DNA of 64,000 nucleotides from Tetragenococcus halophilus subsp. halophilus DSM 20339 (GTDB lineage Bacteria; Bacillota; Bacilli; Lactobacillales; Enterococcaceae), in the NCBI RefSeq assembly GCF_003841405.1, contig NZ_PXYA01000001.1, forward strand, positions 1 through 64,000, written 5' to 3'. Positions 36,534 through 45,685 of the stretch are shown one piece after another. The notes under the pieces are model-generated. The model worked only from the letters and a program-made list of their open reading frames with translations. It was not told the DNA's origin and did not search any database. The translations under genes were made by a program, and so were the position numbers. Numbering within the stretch: position 1 is the first letter of the stretch; each line of letters begins with the position of its first letter.

Positions 36534-38141
36534 ATGACCAAATACATTTTTGTAACTGGCGGCGTTGTTTCGTCTATCGGAAAGGGGATTGTAGCGGCTT
36601 CTTTAGGTCGTTTATTAAAAAACCGTGGATTGAAAGTAACGATCCAAAAGTTCGACCCTTATATTAATGTCGACCCAGGCACAATGAGTCCATATCAACA
36701 TGGGGAAGTATTTGTAACAGATGATGGCGCAGAAACCGATTTGGATCTAGGACATTACGAACGGTTTATTGATATTAATTTAAACCAATATTCTAATGTT
36801 ACTACGGGAAAAGTTTATTCAGAAGTTATTCGTAAAGAAAGAAAAGGCGAGTACTTAGGCGCTACGGTTCAAGTCATTCCGCATATAACCAATGAGATCA
36901 AAGAAAAAATTATGCGCGCAGCTAATATGACGGATTCAGACGTCATTATTACAGAAGTTGGCGGTACTGTTGGTGATATCGAGTCCTTACCTTTTTTGGA
37001 AGCACTACGTCAAATGAAAGGAGACGTAGGTTCAGATAACGTGCTTTATATTCATACGACCTTAATCCCGTATTTAAAAGCAGCAGGGGAAATGAAAACG
37101 AAGCCTACCCAACATAGCGTAAAAGAATTGCGAGGTTTAGGCATTCAACCCAATATTTTAGTGGTACGAACTGAAGAAGCGATTTCTCAAGGGATGAAAA
37201 ATAAGCTAGCGCAGTTTTGTGATGTTGCGCCGGAAGCTGTGATTGAATCTCGTGATGTTGATACACTTTATTCTATTCCATTAAATTTACAAAAACAAAA
37301 AATGGACAAAATTGTTTTAGATCATCTGAATCTAGACGCACCAGAAGCAGATATGACAGAATGGCAAGGGTTAGTTGATCGTGTGCTGAACTTACAAAAG
37401 ACTGTTCGTATTGCTATTGTAGGAAAGTATGTTGAGTTACCTGATGCTTATATTTCAGTTATTGAAGCATTAAAACATTCTGGCTTTTGTTATAATTCAG
37501 ACATTGATGTTGAACTGATAAATTCTGCTGAAATTACTGCTGAAAATGTAGAAGATATATTAGGTAATGTCGATGGTATTTTAGTTCCTGGCGGTTTTGG
37601 GGATCGCGGAATTGAAGGAAAAATCGAAACCATTCGTTATGCAAGAGAAAATGACGTCCCATTTTTAGGGATTTGTTTAGGCATGCAAATGGCTTGTGTT
37701 GAATTTGCCAGAAATGTGATTGGCTTAGAAGGCGCTAATACTACCGAAAGAGATCCAGAAACGCCATACAATGTTATTGATCTGATGACTGATCAAGAAG
37801 GAGTAGAGGACTTAGGTGGAACACTACGTCTAGGACTTTATCCTTGTAAGTTGCAAAAAGGAACGAAAACAGCACAAGCTTATCAAGAAGAAGAAGTGGT
37901 ACAAGAACGTCATCGCCACCGCTATGAATTTAATAATGATTTCCGTGATACTTTTGCAGAAAGTGGTATGGTTTTTTCTGGTGTATCTCCAGATAACCAT
38001 TTAGTAGAAATTGTAGAAGTTCCTGAAAATAAATTCTTTGTTGGCTGTCAGTTCCACCCAGAATTAATCTCTCGTCCGAACCGTCCACAAAAATTAATTA
38101 AAGGTTTTGTGGAAGCTTCCTTGGCATCAAAAGAAGATTAA
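36534..38141 (+). CDS. pyrG: CTP synthase
   Basis: A 535-residue enzyme aminating UTP to CTP with glutamine. The N-terminal synthetase domain begins [26 protein letters not shown] (P-loop). The C-terminal class I glutaminase domain has the nucleophile Cys in [15 protein letters not shown] near 380 and the His-Pro-Glu triad part in [15 protein letters not shown] 36534 follows AAGGAG. It is controlled by the attenuator upstream and closed by a terminator. Confidence 0.97.
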   Translation: MTKYIFVTGGVVSSIGKGIVAASLGRLLKNRGLKVTIQKFDPYINVDPGTMSPYQHGEVFVTDDGAETDLDLGHYERFIDINLNQYSNVTTGKVYSEVIRKERKGEYLGATVQVIPHITNEIKEKIMRAANMTDSDVIITEVGGTVGDIESLPFLEALRQMKGDVGSDNVLYIHTTLIPYLKAAGEMKTKPTQHSVKELRGLGIQPNILVVRTEEAISQGMKNKLAQFCDVAPEAVIESRDVDTLYSIPLNLQKQKMDKIVLDHLNLDAPEADMTEWQGLVDRVLNLQKTVRIAIVGKYVELPDAYISVIEALKHSGFCYNSDIDVELINSAEITAENVEDILGNVDGILVPGGFGDRGIEGKIETIRYARENDVPFLGICLGMQMACVEFARNVIGLEGANTTERDPETPYNVIDLMTDQEGVEDLGGTLRLGLYPCKLQKGTKTAQAYQEEEVVQERHRHRYEFNNDFRDTFAESGMVFSGVSPDNHLVEIVEVPENKFFVGCQFHPELISRPNRPQKLIKGFVEASLASKED

Positions 38142-38150
38142 AGTATTTTA

Positions 38151-38188
38151 ACTCGAAAAGCTGAGAGAAGCTTTTCGAGTTTTTTAAA
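38151..38188 (+). terminator. pyrG terminator
   Basis: CTCGAAAAGCT and AAGCTTTTCGAG pair around GAGAG, followed by TTTTTT. Confidence 0.92.
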
Positions 38189-38338
38189 TCATAGTAAGAT
38201 ATTTCTTATACAGGCTTTTAAAGAATGATAAAGTTCATTTCTTTTCTGAAAATTTTCTTCTGTTCAGGTGTTTAAGACGCGAAAAAGTTGGAAAATCGAC
38301 AGAATCCTCTAGATTTAGTAGAAAAAATTGGAATAATT

Positions 38339-38347
38339 TGCTAAAAT
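38339..38347 (+). promoter_or_regulatory. Extended -10 promoter of fba
   Basis: TGCTAAAAT at 38339-38347 fits TGnTAnAAT, 64 bases before the fba start. Confidence 0.4.
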
Positions 38348-38410
38348 AAAGATGTTGACTAAGTAAGACTTAGTAAAAAACGTTCAATTAAAATTTAGGA
38401 GGAAACTATT

Positions 38411-39280
38411 ATGTCATTAGTATCAGGCTCAGAAATTTTTAAGGAAGCACGTAAGAATGGGTATGCAATTGGCGCTTATAACACAAACAACTTAGAATGG
38501 ACCCAAGCGATTCTTCAATCTGCGCAAGAAAAAAATGCACCAGTATTAATCCAAACTTCTATGGGCGCTGCAAAATACATGGGCGGTTACAAATTAGTTG
38601 TTGATATGGTAAATAACTTAATTGATTCAATGAACATTACCGTTCCTGTTGTTCTTCATTTAGACCATGGTGAATATGAACATGCGTTAGAATGTATCGA
38701 AGCTGGATATACTTCAGTAATGTTTGATGGTTCATCTCTCCCTTTTGAAGAAAACCTGGCAAAAACAAAAGATGTTGTCAAAAGAGCACATGCAAAAGGC
38801 ATGTCTGTTGAATGTGAAGTAGGAACAATTGGTGGCGAAGAAGACGGCATTGTGGGTACAGGTGAATTAGCTGATATCGACGAATGTATTCAAATGGTTA
38901 ATACAGGTATTGACTTCTTAGCTTGTGGTATTGGTAATATCCATGGCGTATACCCTGAAAACTGGAAAGGTTTAGACTTTGACCATTTACAAGCTATCAC
39001 AGAAGCTGTAGGTAAAGATGTGCCATTAGTACTACATGGTGGTTCAGGTATTCCACAAGACCAAATTGAAAAAGCTATTACAATGGGAATTTCAAAAGTT
39101 AATGTAAACACTGAATTCCAAATTGCATTTGCTAAAGCAACTCGTCAATACATTGAAGATGGCAAAGACCAACAAGGCAAAGGCTTTGACCCTCGTAAAT
39201 TATTGGCGCCTGGTAAAGAAGCAATCATCAAGGAAGCTAAAAACCATATTGATTGGTTCGGTTCAGCTGATAAAGCTTAA
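38411..39280 (+). CDS. fba: Class II fructose-bisphosphate aldolase
   Basis: A 289-residue zinc aldolase of glycolysis and gluconeogenesis. Zinc ligand and catalytic region is VVLHLDHGEYEHALECI near 80, metal ligands continue in ECEVGTIGGEEDG and GIGNIHGVYP, and the phosphate site is VLHGGSGIP with VNVNTEFQ. This is the housekeeping copy, with a strong AGGAGGAAAC site and its own terminator. A distant paralogue lies at 49921. The order pyrG-fba-murZ-rho is conserved with Bacillus. Confidence 0.96.
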   Translation: MSLVSGSEIFKEARKNGYAIGAYNTNNLEWTQAILQSAQEKNAPVLIQTSMGAAKYMGGYKLVVDMVNNLIDSMNITVPVVLHLDHGEYEHALECIEAGYTSVMFDGSSLPFEENLAKTKDVVKRAHAKGMSVECEVGTIGGEEDGIVGTGELADIDECIQMVNTGIDFLACGIGNIHGVYPENWKGLDFDHLQAITEAVGKDVPLVLHGGSGIPQDQIEKAITMGISKVNVNTEFQIAFAKATRQYIEDGKDQQGKGFDPRKLLAPGKEAIIKEAKNHIDWFGSADKA

Positions 39281-39295
39281 CTCATCCTTTCGATA

Positions 39296-39336
39296 GCTCT
39301 CACGGACCAAAACAATGGTTCGTGAGTTTTTTTAGC
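39296..39336 (+). terminator. fba terminator
   Basis: CTCACGGACCA pairs with TGGTTCGTGAG around AAACAA, followed by TTTTTTT. Confidence 0.9.
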
Positions 39337-39414
39337 TTTTTTCAAGTTTCTTATTATGGTAGAATAAGGTTCGTATGTATAATTACATTAAAAAATAATT
39401 AATAGGTGAAAAAA

Positions 39415-40680
39415 ATGAAAAAATTTGTGATTCACGGCGGCCAACCGTTGTCAGGTGAAGTAGCTGTTAGCGGAGCTAAAAATAGTGCCGTCGCTTTGAT
39501 TCCCGCTGCAATTTTAGCAGATTCTCCAGTTACACTTGAAGGAGTACCCGACATTCAAGATGTCCATTCTTTAATTGAAATCCTCGAAATCACGGGTGTA
39601 AAAACCACTTTTGAAAATAATCAACTTGAAATTGATCCAACTCTTACTGTTTCCGTTCCGATGCCAAGTGGAAAAATTAATAGTTTACGTGCTTCTTATT
39701 ATTTTATGGGCGCGTTGTTAGGCAAATTCGGCGAAGGTGTAGTGGGCTTACCCGGTGGTTGCGATCTAGGTCCACGGCCGATCAATTTACATATTAAAGG
39801 TTTTGAAACCTTAGGGGCGCAAGTGACAAACGAACACGGTGCCATGTATTTACGTACGAAAGAAGAAGGACTGCAAGGAGATCGTATTTTCTTGGATATG
39901 GTTTCTATTGGCGCTACGATTAACGTGATGTTAGCTGCTGTAAAAGCCAAAGGACGTACGATTATTGAAAATGCCGCAAGAGAGCCAGAAATTATTGATG
40001 TAGCTACTTTGCTGAATAATATGGGTGCCAAAATTCGTGGTGCCGGTACAGATGAGATTCGTATCGAAGGTGTTGAAAATCTACATGGTTGTCGTCATGC
40101 GATTATCCCCGATCGAATTGAAGCAGGAACTTATTTGGCTATGGCAGCTGCTTGTGGTGAAGGTGTTAAAATCAAAAATGTTATTTATGAACACTTGGAT
40201 AGTTATATTTCTAAATTAGAAGAAATTGGTGTGGAGTTAGACATTACTGAAGACGCAATTTATGTGCCTAAGACAGAAAACTTACAAGCAGTATCTGTAA
40301 AAACCTATCCTTATCCAGGTTTAGCTACTGATTTACAGCAACCACTTACGCCGCTTTTACTAAAAGCAAACGGGAGTTCTGAGGTTATCGATACGATTTA
40401 TTCTAAACGTATTAATCATATTCCAGAATTAGTTCGTATGGGTGCCAATGCTTCGATTGAAGGAAATACGATGATTATTAATGGTTCTAGTCAATTACAT
40501 GGTGCAGAAGTAGAAGCCTCCGACTTGCGAGCAGGGGCTTGCTTGGTTACTGCCGGTTTGATGGCAGAAGGTATTACAACTATTGGTGGTGTAGAATACA
40601 TTTTGCGTGGTTATGATCATATTATTGAGAAATTAACAAAGCTAGGAGCCGATATAGAAATGGTAGAGGATGAAAAATGA
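39415..40680 (+). CDS. murZ: UDP-N-acetylglucosamine 1-carboxyvinyltransferase (second Firmicute paralogue)
   Basis: A 421-residue enzyme for the first committed step of peptidoglycan synthesis, adding enolpyruvate to UDP-GlcNAc. GAKNS near 21-25 binds PEP. The catalytic, fosfomycin-sensitive cysteine is Cys116 in [18 protein letters not shown]. The sequence [15 protein letters not shown] is the usual C-terminal site. ATG 39415 is chosen over GTG 39406 because TAGGTG lies seven bases before it. It overlaps rho by four bases (ATGA). Position between fba and rho marks the MurZ (MurAB) paralogue. Confidence 0.93.
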   Translation: MKKFVIHGGQPLSGEVAVSGAKNSAVALIPAAILADSPVTLEGVPDIQDVHSLIEILEITGVKTTFENNQLEIDPTLTVSVPMPSGKINSLRASYYFMGALLGKFGEGVVGLPGGCDLGPRPINLHIKGFETLGAQVTNEHGAMYLRTKEEGLQGDRIFLDMVSIGATINVMLAAVKAKGRTIIENAAREPEIIDVATLLNNMGAKIRGAGTDEIRIEGVENLHGCRHAIIPDRIEAGTYLAMAAACGEGVKIKNVIYEHLDSYISKLEEIGVELDITEDAIYVPKTENLQAVSVKTYPYPGLATDLQQPLTPLLLKANGSSEVIDTIYSKRINHIPELVRMGANASIEGNTMIINGSSQLHGAEVEASDLRAGACLVTAGLMAEGITTIGGVEYILRGYDHIIEKLTKLGADIEMVEDEK

Positions 40681-41972
40681 GCGACTATTTAACAATGGCG
40701 GAATTAGACAATATGACGCTAAAAGAAATCTATAATTACGCACGAGATTTTAAAATTTCGTATTATAGTCAAATGAACAAAAAAGAATTATCTTTGGCTG
40801 TTATTCGCGCACAAGCGGAAAAACAAGGTTTCTTCTATATGGAAGGAATTTTAGACATTATTTCACAAGACAGTTACGGTTTTTTGCGTCCGATTAACTA
40901 TGGACCAAGTGCTGAAGATATTTATATTTCCAATTCACAAATTCGTCGTTTCAGCTTAAGAAATGGGGATAAGGTCGCAGGTAAAGCGCGTCCACCTAAA
41001 GAATCTGAACGTTATTATGGTTTAATGCATGTGGAAAGTGTTAATGGAAAAAATCCGGAAGAAGCTAAAAAACGTCCACATTTTCCAGCTCTAACAGCAC
41101 TTTACCCAGAAACGCCGTTTACATTGGAAACCACACCAGGAAGAATTTCTACAAGGATTATGGATTTATTTTCACCCGTTGGCTTTGGGCAACGTGGACT
41201 GATTGTTGCGCCTCCTAAAGCAGGGAAAACTAGTATTATAAAAGAAGTTGCCAACGGAATTACAGAAAACTATCCTGATGTAGAATTAATTGTGCTCTTA
41301 ATTGATGAGCGTCCTGAAGAGGTTACTGATTTAGAACGAAGCGTAGATGGTGAGGTTGTTTATTCCACTTTTGATCTGCAGCCTAATAATCATACACGCG
41401 TTTCAGAGTTAGTCTTAGAACGGGCAATGCGTCTAGTCGAAGATAAACGTGATGTCGTTATTTTAATGGACAGTATTACGCGTTTAGCACGTGCGTATAA
41501 TTTGGTCGTACCTCCCAGTGGACGTACTTTAAGTGGTGGGATTGATCCAGCGGCTTTATATAAACCTAAAAAATTCTTCGGCGCTGCCAGAAATATTGAA
41601 GAAGGCGGTAGTTTAACCGTTTTAGCTACGGCTTTAGTAGATACAAGCAGTCGTATGGATGATGTGATTTATGAAGAATTTAAAGGTACAGGAAATATGG
41701 AAATGCATCTTTCCCGTCAATTAGCTGAAAGAAGAGTATTCCCGGCAATTGATCTGAAACGTTCCAGTACTCGTAAAGAAGAATTGTTAATGAGTCCAGA
41801 GCAATTAGAAGAAACTTGGCGTTTGCGTAACAATATGTTGGGTGATTCTTTAGAGTATACAGAACAATTTATAAGCTTCTTGAAAAAAACGAAGACAAAC
41901 CAAGAGTTTCTTGACTCTTTTCATGATGTTTCATTTACCGATAAAAAGGCAAAAAGATCAACGAGGAAGTAG
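40677..41972 (+). CDS. rho: Transcription termination factor Rho
   Basis: A 431-residue hexameric RNA-dependent ATPase. The N-terminal Rho domain is at [19 protein letters not shown], followed by the RNA-binding cold-shock-like domain ([24 protein letters not shown]). Walker A is [12 protein letters not shown] near 180, Walker [17 protein letters not shown], and the Q- and R-loops follow ([20 protein letters not shown]). The start overlaps the murZ stop. Rho is not essential in many Firmicutes but is kept in this conserved block. Confidence 0.97.
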   Translation: MSDYLTMAELDNMTLKEIYNYARDFKISYYSQMNKKELSLAVIRAQAEKQGFFYMEGILDIISQDSYGFLRPINYGPSAEDIYISNSQIRRFSLRNGDKVAGKARPPKESERYYGLMHVESVNGKNPEEAKKRPHFPALTALYPETPFTLETTPGRISTRIMDLFSPVGFGQRGLIVAPPKAGKTSIIKEVANGITENYPDVELIVLLIDERPEEVTDLERSVDGEVVYSTFDLQPNNHTRVSELVLERAMRLVEDKRDVVILMDSITRLARAYNLVVPPSGRTLSGGIDPAALYKPKKFFGAARNIEEGGSLTVLATALVDTSSRMDDVIYEEFKGTGNMEMHLSRQLAERRVFPAIDLKRSSTRKEELLMSPEQLEETWRLRNNMLGDSLEYTEQFISFLKKTKTNQEFLDSFHDVSFTDKKAKRSTRK

Positions 41973-42006
41973 CTGAAATTAACTGTAAAGAAATCAGCGG
42001 AGTCAA

Positions 42007-42035
42007 TTGCATTCAAATTGAAAAAATGTTAATAT
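42007..42035 (+). promoter_or_regulatory. rpmE2 promoter
   Basis: TTGCAT (42007-42012), 17 bases, TAATAT (42030-42035), giving a leader of about 55 bases that contains a small CTGA...TCAG hairpin before the ribosome site. It may be an L31-type autoregulatory leader, but that is not clear by eye. Confidence 0.6.
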
Positions 42036-42098
42036 GTTACGTGTTGTAAAGAAACACTCTGATTTAGCAAATAATTCAGGGCAAAGGAGAGTAATAAT

Positions 42099-42362
42099 AT
42101 GAGACAAAATATCCATCCAGAATATCATCCAGTTGTATTTATGGATTCAACAACAGGTTTTAAATTTTTGTCAGGTTCAACAAAAAATTCAGAAGAAACC
42201 ATTGAATGGGAAGACGGCAACACATATCCAGTTGTACGTGTTGAAATCTCTTCCGATTCACATCCATTCTATACTGGACGTCAAAAATTCACGCAAGCAG
42301 ATGGCCCAGTGGACCGCTTCAACAAGAAGTATGGTTTCAAAGACGCCAACGCAGCGGAATAA
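42099..42362 (+). CDS. rpmE2: Ribosomal protein L31 type B
   Basis: An 87-residue L31 of the zinc-free type. The zinc-binding CxxC motif is absent, and the body ([20 protein letters not shown] ... [14 protein letters not shown] ... [12 protein letters not shown]) matches type B. Zinc-free L31 usually replaces the zinc form when zinc is scarce, but in many lactic acid bacteria it is the only L31. AAGGAGAG precedes ATG 42099. It follows rho with its own promoter. Confidence 0.95.
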   Translation: MRQNIHPEYHPVVFMDSTTGFKFLSGSTKNSEETIEWEDGNTYPVVRVEISSDSHPFYTGRQKFTQADGPVDRFNKKYGFKDANAAE

Positions 42363-42388
42363 GGAAAAGGCTGAATTACCAGCTTTTG

Positions 42389-42423
42389 GGGGGTATCCTA
42401 TGCCGAGGATATCCTCTTTTTTG
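42389..42423 (+). terminator. rpmE2 terminator
   Basis: GGGGTATCCT pairs with AGGATATCC around ATGCCG, followed by CTCTTTTTT. Confidence 0.75.
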
Positions 42424-42569
42424 CGTTTTGACCATACTTTTGACCATGCTTTTTAAGTAGTGCAAAAGGCTATCAGTTTTTGAATGAACATTTCTCAATA
42501 ATTTTTAGTAGTTTACACTAGTGACAAATTTAATGGGACATTTAATATATTTTGAGTAGGAGTGTTTCT

Positions 42570-42738
42570 ATGAAACCGGAAAAGGTTTTACCTTATAGGA
42601 TACGCTTGTGTTATTTTCATCGTGGATAATCTTATTTTCCATGATACAAACTCTTTTAAATTTATTATAAAAATCATAGGTTTCTCTATTTTTTTAATTG
42701 TGTTAGATAAACTTGGTTCATTTTTGAATAAAAAATAA
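42570..42738 (+). pseudogene. Small membrane protein, frameshifted
   Basis: ATG 42570 behind AGTAGGAGTG opens with MKPEKV. The frame then shifts at GGTTTTACC (one T too many). Correcting it gives 56 codons: YLIGYACVIFIVDNLIFHD, then KFIIKIIGFSIFLIVLDKLG, ending NKK, a 55-residue protein with two predicted membrane helices. I recognise no family. It could be a real small membrane gene with a read error or a dead gene. No link to the following Msr gene is proven. Confidence 0.45.
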
Positions 42739-42848
42739 TATGAATACTCCTTTCATATACATAAATGTTTATGTACTTTTGAATTTGCTAATAATCTTTT
42801 TGCTAGATTAATTCCTCATCTGTAATTTTTATAGGAAAAAGCTAATTC

Positions 42849-42877
42849 TTTACTTTTTCTAACTGTTAAGTTATTAT
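42849..42877 (+). promoter_or_regulatory. Promoter of Msr leader region
   Basis: TTTACT (42849-42854), 17 bases, TATTAT (42872-42877), placing the transcript start just before the leader peptide ribosome site. Confidence 0.5.
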
Positions 42878-42910
42878 TAGAATGAAAATTATGAAGGAAG
42901 GAAGTATACA

Positions 42911-42955
42911 ATGACTGCATCTATGAGATTGCGCTTTGCACTTTTGAATCAATAA
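42911..42955 (+). CDS. Macrolide-sensing leader peptide
   Basis: Fourteen codons, MTASMRLRFALLNQ, behind AAGGAAGGAAG. The first seven residues match the known msr(A) leader (MTASMRLK) and the whole closely resembles the ErmD leader (MTHSMRLRFPTLNQ). Its Arg-Leu-Arg is the motif at which ribosomes carrying a macrolide or ketolide stall. The last codons lie in a perfect 10-bp inverted repeat (42940-42949 with 42966-42975), and a terminator follows at 43039. Stalling should change folding and let transcription reach the Msr gene. Confidence 0.88.
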   Translation: MTASMRLRFALLNQ

Positions 42956-43070
42956 TTAAATATAAATTCAAAAGTCTTAGGAATAGCGATTTCAAGGGAT
43001 GAGTGTATACTTTTCTATAAAATAAAAATTGAAATGGCAAGGATAGTTCCGTAGAAGACTATCCTTTTTT
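42940..43070 (+). promoter_or_regulatory. Attenuator between leader peptide and Msr gene
   Basis: Stem 1 is ACTTTTGAAT (42940-42949) with ATTCAAAAGT (42966-42975), covering the leader stop codon. The terminator is AAGGATAGT (43039-43047) with ACTATCCTT (43058-43066) and a T-run to 43070. TAGGAATAG near 42979-42987 resembles the terminator 5' arm and could compete for the 3' arm when a stalled ribosome opens stem 1. Elements are seen directly, the switching order is inferred. Confidence 0.75.
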
Positions 43071-43116
43071 GTGTACTCATTTTTTTCCTTTTCCTAAGTA
43101 AGAAAGGGAATATATC

Positions 43117-44583
43117 ATGGAACAATTAACAATTAAATTAAAAAATATACAGCAAAATTTTGGCGCAAAAGAAGTATTAGCAATTGATGAATTATCTGTT
43201 TATGAAAACGACCGCATCGGTATTATTGGCGGAAATGGAGAGGGGAAATCTACGCTCTTAAAAATTATTCATGGTGATTTAATCCCTGAAGGTGAAGTTC
43301 AAAGAGAAGTAGCATTCAATTATTACCCGCAAATAGCAGAGGTGGATGAATTATTGAATATTGATTCACTTGATTGGGCATTGATGAGTCAGTTTGATGT
43401 TCCTAAAATTAATTTACAGACATTAAGCGGTGGAGAAAGCTCGAAATTTTGGCTAGCACAAATACTTTCAGTGTATCAAATGGGCCTTTTGTTGGACGAG
43501 CCAACGACTCATCTTGACCGGGAAAGTGTAAAAAAATTAGTGGAAGAATTACGTTATTACTATGGAACGTTGCTGTTTGTGAGTCATGATCGTTATTTTT
43601 TGAATCAATTAGCCGATAAAATATGGGAAATTCAAGATGGTAAAGTTGTTGAATACGAAGGCGATTATGATTCTTACAAAGAGCAAAAAGAACAGGAACA
43701 TATAAAAAATGAACGTGACAAGGAAAACTATTTACAAGAGAAAAGACGTTTAGAAACAGCGATTGCTAAAAAGAAAGAACAAGCAGAAAAGGCAAGCAAA
43801 GTATCTAATAAGAAAAAACAACAGAGTATTCGTCCCGATCGTCTTTCTTCTTCAAAACAAAAAGATACGGTGCAAAAATCGATGCAAAAGTCTGCTAAGT
43901 CAATGGAATCACGTTTGTCTCAGCTTCAAGAAGTCAGAACAGAAACCAAAGAACAAGAAATTCATTTTCCTACGCCAAAATCAGTAGAAATTCATAATAA
44001 ATATCCTATTCGTGGAGAAAATCTACAATTAACAGCCGGAGATAAAGTCTTATTAAAACAAACGGACTTTCAATTTGCTTTAAATAAGAAGATAGCGATT
44101 GTAGGAGAAAACGGTAGCGGTAAAACAACTTTATTGGATGCTATTGTAAATGATAGAGAAGGCGTTGTTTTATCACCTAAGGTTGCTTTTTCTTTTTACC
44201 AACAAATGGATTATAAATTGTATGGCGAAGAAAGGATGCTAACCTTTTTAATGAAACGCACGGAGTATCCAGAAAAACTGGTTCGTAGTCTTTTAAATAA
44301 TTTAGGTTTTGCTCAATTAGAGATTAGTAAACCATTGTCGGCTTTAAGTGGAGGAGAAGCGACCAAACTTTCTATTGCACTGTTGTTCGTACGACCTTCT
44401 AATGTATTAATATTAGATGAACCGACGAATTTTATCGATATCAAAACCATAGAAGCTTTAGAAAAATTGATCGCAAGTTATGAAGGAACGGTTATTTTTA
44501 CTTCGCACGATCCTTATTTTGTCGAAAAATTAGCCGACGAAGTTTATGAGATGAAAAATAAGCAATTGCAGCTTATGTCATAG
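43117..44583 (+). CDS. Msr-type ABC-F ribosome protection protein
   Basis: A 488-residue protein, the same length as Msr(A). It has two ABC domains and no membrane helices. Walker A1 is GGNGEGKST (38-46), signature LSGGESSK, Walker B LLLDEPTTHLD, then a long charged linker with SNKKKQQSIRPDRLSSSKQK (the antibiotic-resistance interdomain arm). Walker A2 is GENGSGKTT, signature LSGGEATKLS, Walker B LILDEPTNFID. ABC-F proteins of this class bind the ribosomal E-site and displace macrolides and streptogramin B. The RLR leader and attenuator upstream support macrolide-inducible resistance. Overall it resembles Msr(C) or Msr(A) more than Lsa or Vga, but identity was not measured. Confidence 0.87.
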   Translation: MEQLTIKLKNIQQNFGAKEVLAIDELSVYENDRIGIIGGNGEGKSTLLKIIHGDLIPEGEVQREVAFNYYPQIAEVDELLNIDSLDWALMSQFDVPKINLQTLSGGESSKFWLAQILSVYQMGLLLDEPTTHLDRESVKKLVEELRYYYGTLLFVSHDRYFLNQLADKIWEIQDGKVVEYEGDYDSYKEQKEQEHIKNERDKENYLQEKRRLETAIAKKKEQAEKASKVSNKKKQQSIRPDRLSSSKQKDTVQKSMQKSAKSMESRLSQLQEVRTETKEQEIHFPTPKSVEIHNKYPIRGENLQLTAGDKVLLKQTDFQFALNKKIAIVGENGSGKTTLLDAIVNDREGVVLSPKVAFSFYQQMDYKLYGEERMLTFLMKRTEYPEKLVRSLLNNLGFAQLEISKPLSALSGGEATKLSIALLFVRPSNVLILDEPTNFIDIKTIEALEKLIASYEGTVIFTSHDPYFVEKLADEVYEMKNKQLQLMS

Positions 44584-44588
44584 CAGTT

Positions 44589-44626
44589 AAAAAAGCGTAT
44601 CCCGCAAAAAGGATACGCTTTTTAAT
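44589..44626. terminator. Bidirectional terminator
   Basis: AAAAAAGCGTATCC pairs with GGATACGCTTTTTAA around CGCAAAAA, between convergent genes. Confidence 0.9.
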
Positions 44627-45082
44627 CTAGCTATTATCTTGCAGATGTTGATTTAACGCATCTATTTCTTTTTTTACTCTTAACATAGCAACAAACCAAA
44701 TGATTACATAGATAAAAAGGAAAGTAAGCGTGAATCCTAGTAAAGTTCCTAATTTTAAAGAAGTCCAGCCGGCTATTGTTGCTAAAGGTAGGAAGGTCAA
44801 ATAGGTAACACTAAAATGAACCAAGGTCATTTTAGTGACGCTCCAATCGGTCTGGGAATAAAAAAGACTAGCCAATGAAAATATGCTGCCTATAGCTGAC
44901 CATAAAGCAATTGCTCCTAGCATGGCTTGTATTTCATTAGAAAAGTAGGACATAAACGCTGGTGATACTGGCATATACTCTGATTGGCTATAGGCTAATG
45001 AAGCAAAGACAGATAAGATTAAACCGATGAATGTGCCGAATACGATGCCGATACCTAAACAAGCTGCAATTTTTTTCATCAT
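44627..45082 (-). CDS. DUF3021 family membrane protein
   Basis: A 151-residue protein with four membrane helices (about 8-28, 46-70, 84-104, 110-132) and a short charged C-terminus. DUF3021 proteins are typically encoded next to LytTR regulators, as here. Its ATG lies at the stop codon of the LytTR gene, so translation is coupled. Such pairs are thought to act as a membrane brake or sensor for the regulator. Function is inferred from pairing only. Confidence 0.85.
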   Translation of the reverse strand: MMKKIAACLGIGIVFGTFIGLILSVFASLAYSQSEYMPVSPAFMSYFSNEIQAMLGAIALWSAIGSIFSLASLFYSQTDWSVTKMTLVHFSVTYLTFLPLATIAGWTSLKLGTLLGFTLTFLFIYVIIWFVAMLRVKKEIDALNQHLQDNS

Positions 45083-45510
45083 AATAAGCGCTCCTTTACT
45101 TTCTTTAAATATCTTTTTGAGGAACTTGTCATATGTCCATTTGACAAACGAATTAAAATTAAACCGCTTTTACTCAATTGAAAATGTTGTACGTAATCTA
45201 AGTTAATAATTTCGGTATTAGAAATACGAACAAAAGAATGAGGCAACTGTTCTTCTAATTCATATAAACGATAGGAAATAATATATTCTTGATCTTTTGT
45301 GTGACCGAAAACTTTTTTCTGACTGGAATAAAAGTTAACAAAATCATTAATTGCTATTCGATAGTTTTTGTCTTGTTTTTTTCCAACTAATGGTGTGGAC
45401 TTTTGCTCGATATAGGCAACAATTTCCTTAATTTCCGATGACTGTGTTTTTGTTTTTAAAATAATCATTTCTTTGTCCAGTGCTTGATCTAATTCTAATT
45501 TTACTTTCAT
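45079..45510 (-). CDS. LytTR-family DNA-binding regulator
   Basis: A 143-residue protein with an N-terminal region of about 45 residues and a C-terminal LytTR domain (INDFVNFYSSQKKVFGHTKD ... SYRLYELEEQLPHSFVRISN ... GHMTSSSKRYLKKVKERL). There is no receiver domain, so it is not a classical response regulator. ATG 45510 behind GGAGGGAAAG is preferred over a longer frame that reaches 45651, as the extension lacks a ribosome site and family similarity. It overlaps the DUF3021 gene by four bases. The pair probably controls itself and unknown targets. Confidence 0.87.
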   Translation of the reverse strand: MKVKLELDQALDKEMIILKTKTQSSEIKEIVAYIEQKSTPLVGKKQDKNYRIAINDFVNFYSSQKKVFGHTKDQEYIISYRLYELEEQLPHSFVRISNTEIINLDYVQHFQLSKSGLILIRLSNGHMTSSSKRYLKKVKERLL

Positions 45511-45608
45511 CTTCTTTCCCTCCTTCAAATTAAGCATAGTGGAATGATTCATAAATGTATATAACTTATGGATAAGTGGGCGTTTGTAGCAGATAGGTGG
45601 TATTAGCA

Positions 45609-45643
45609 TAAAAAACTTGAACCTAAAATAAGGTCCAAGTTTT
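45609..45643. terminator. Original terminator of the acetyltransferase gene
   Basis: AAAAACTTGAACCT pairs with AAGGTCCAAGTTTTT. Before the IS insertion it lay directly after the GNAT gene on the minus strand. It is now separated from it by the element. Confidence 0.8.
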
Positions 45644-45685
45644 TCCATCATCTATAACCAATTTACAAATCTTTATACATAATAT

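Noticed and set aside
42133-42456. Open frame overlapping rpmE2 in another frame
   Set aside because: It lies across the L31 gene and its terminator, and the L31 frame is clearly the real one.
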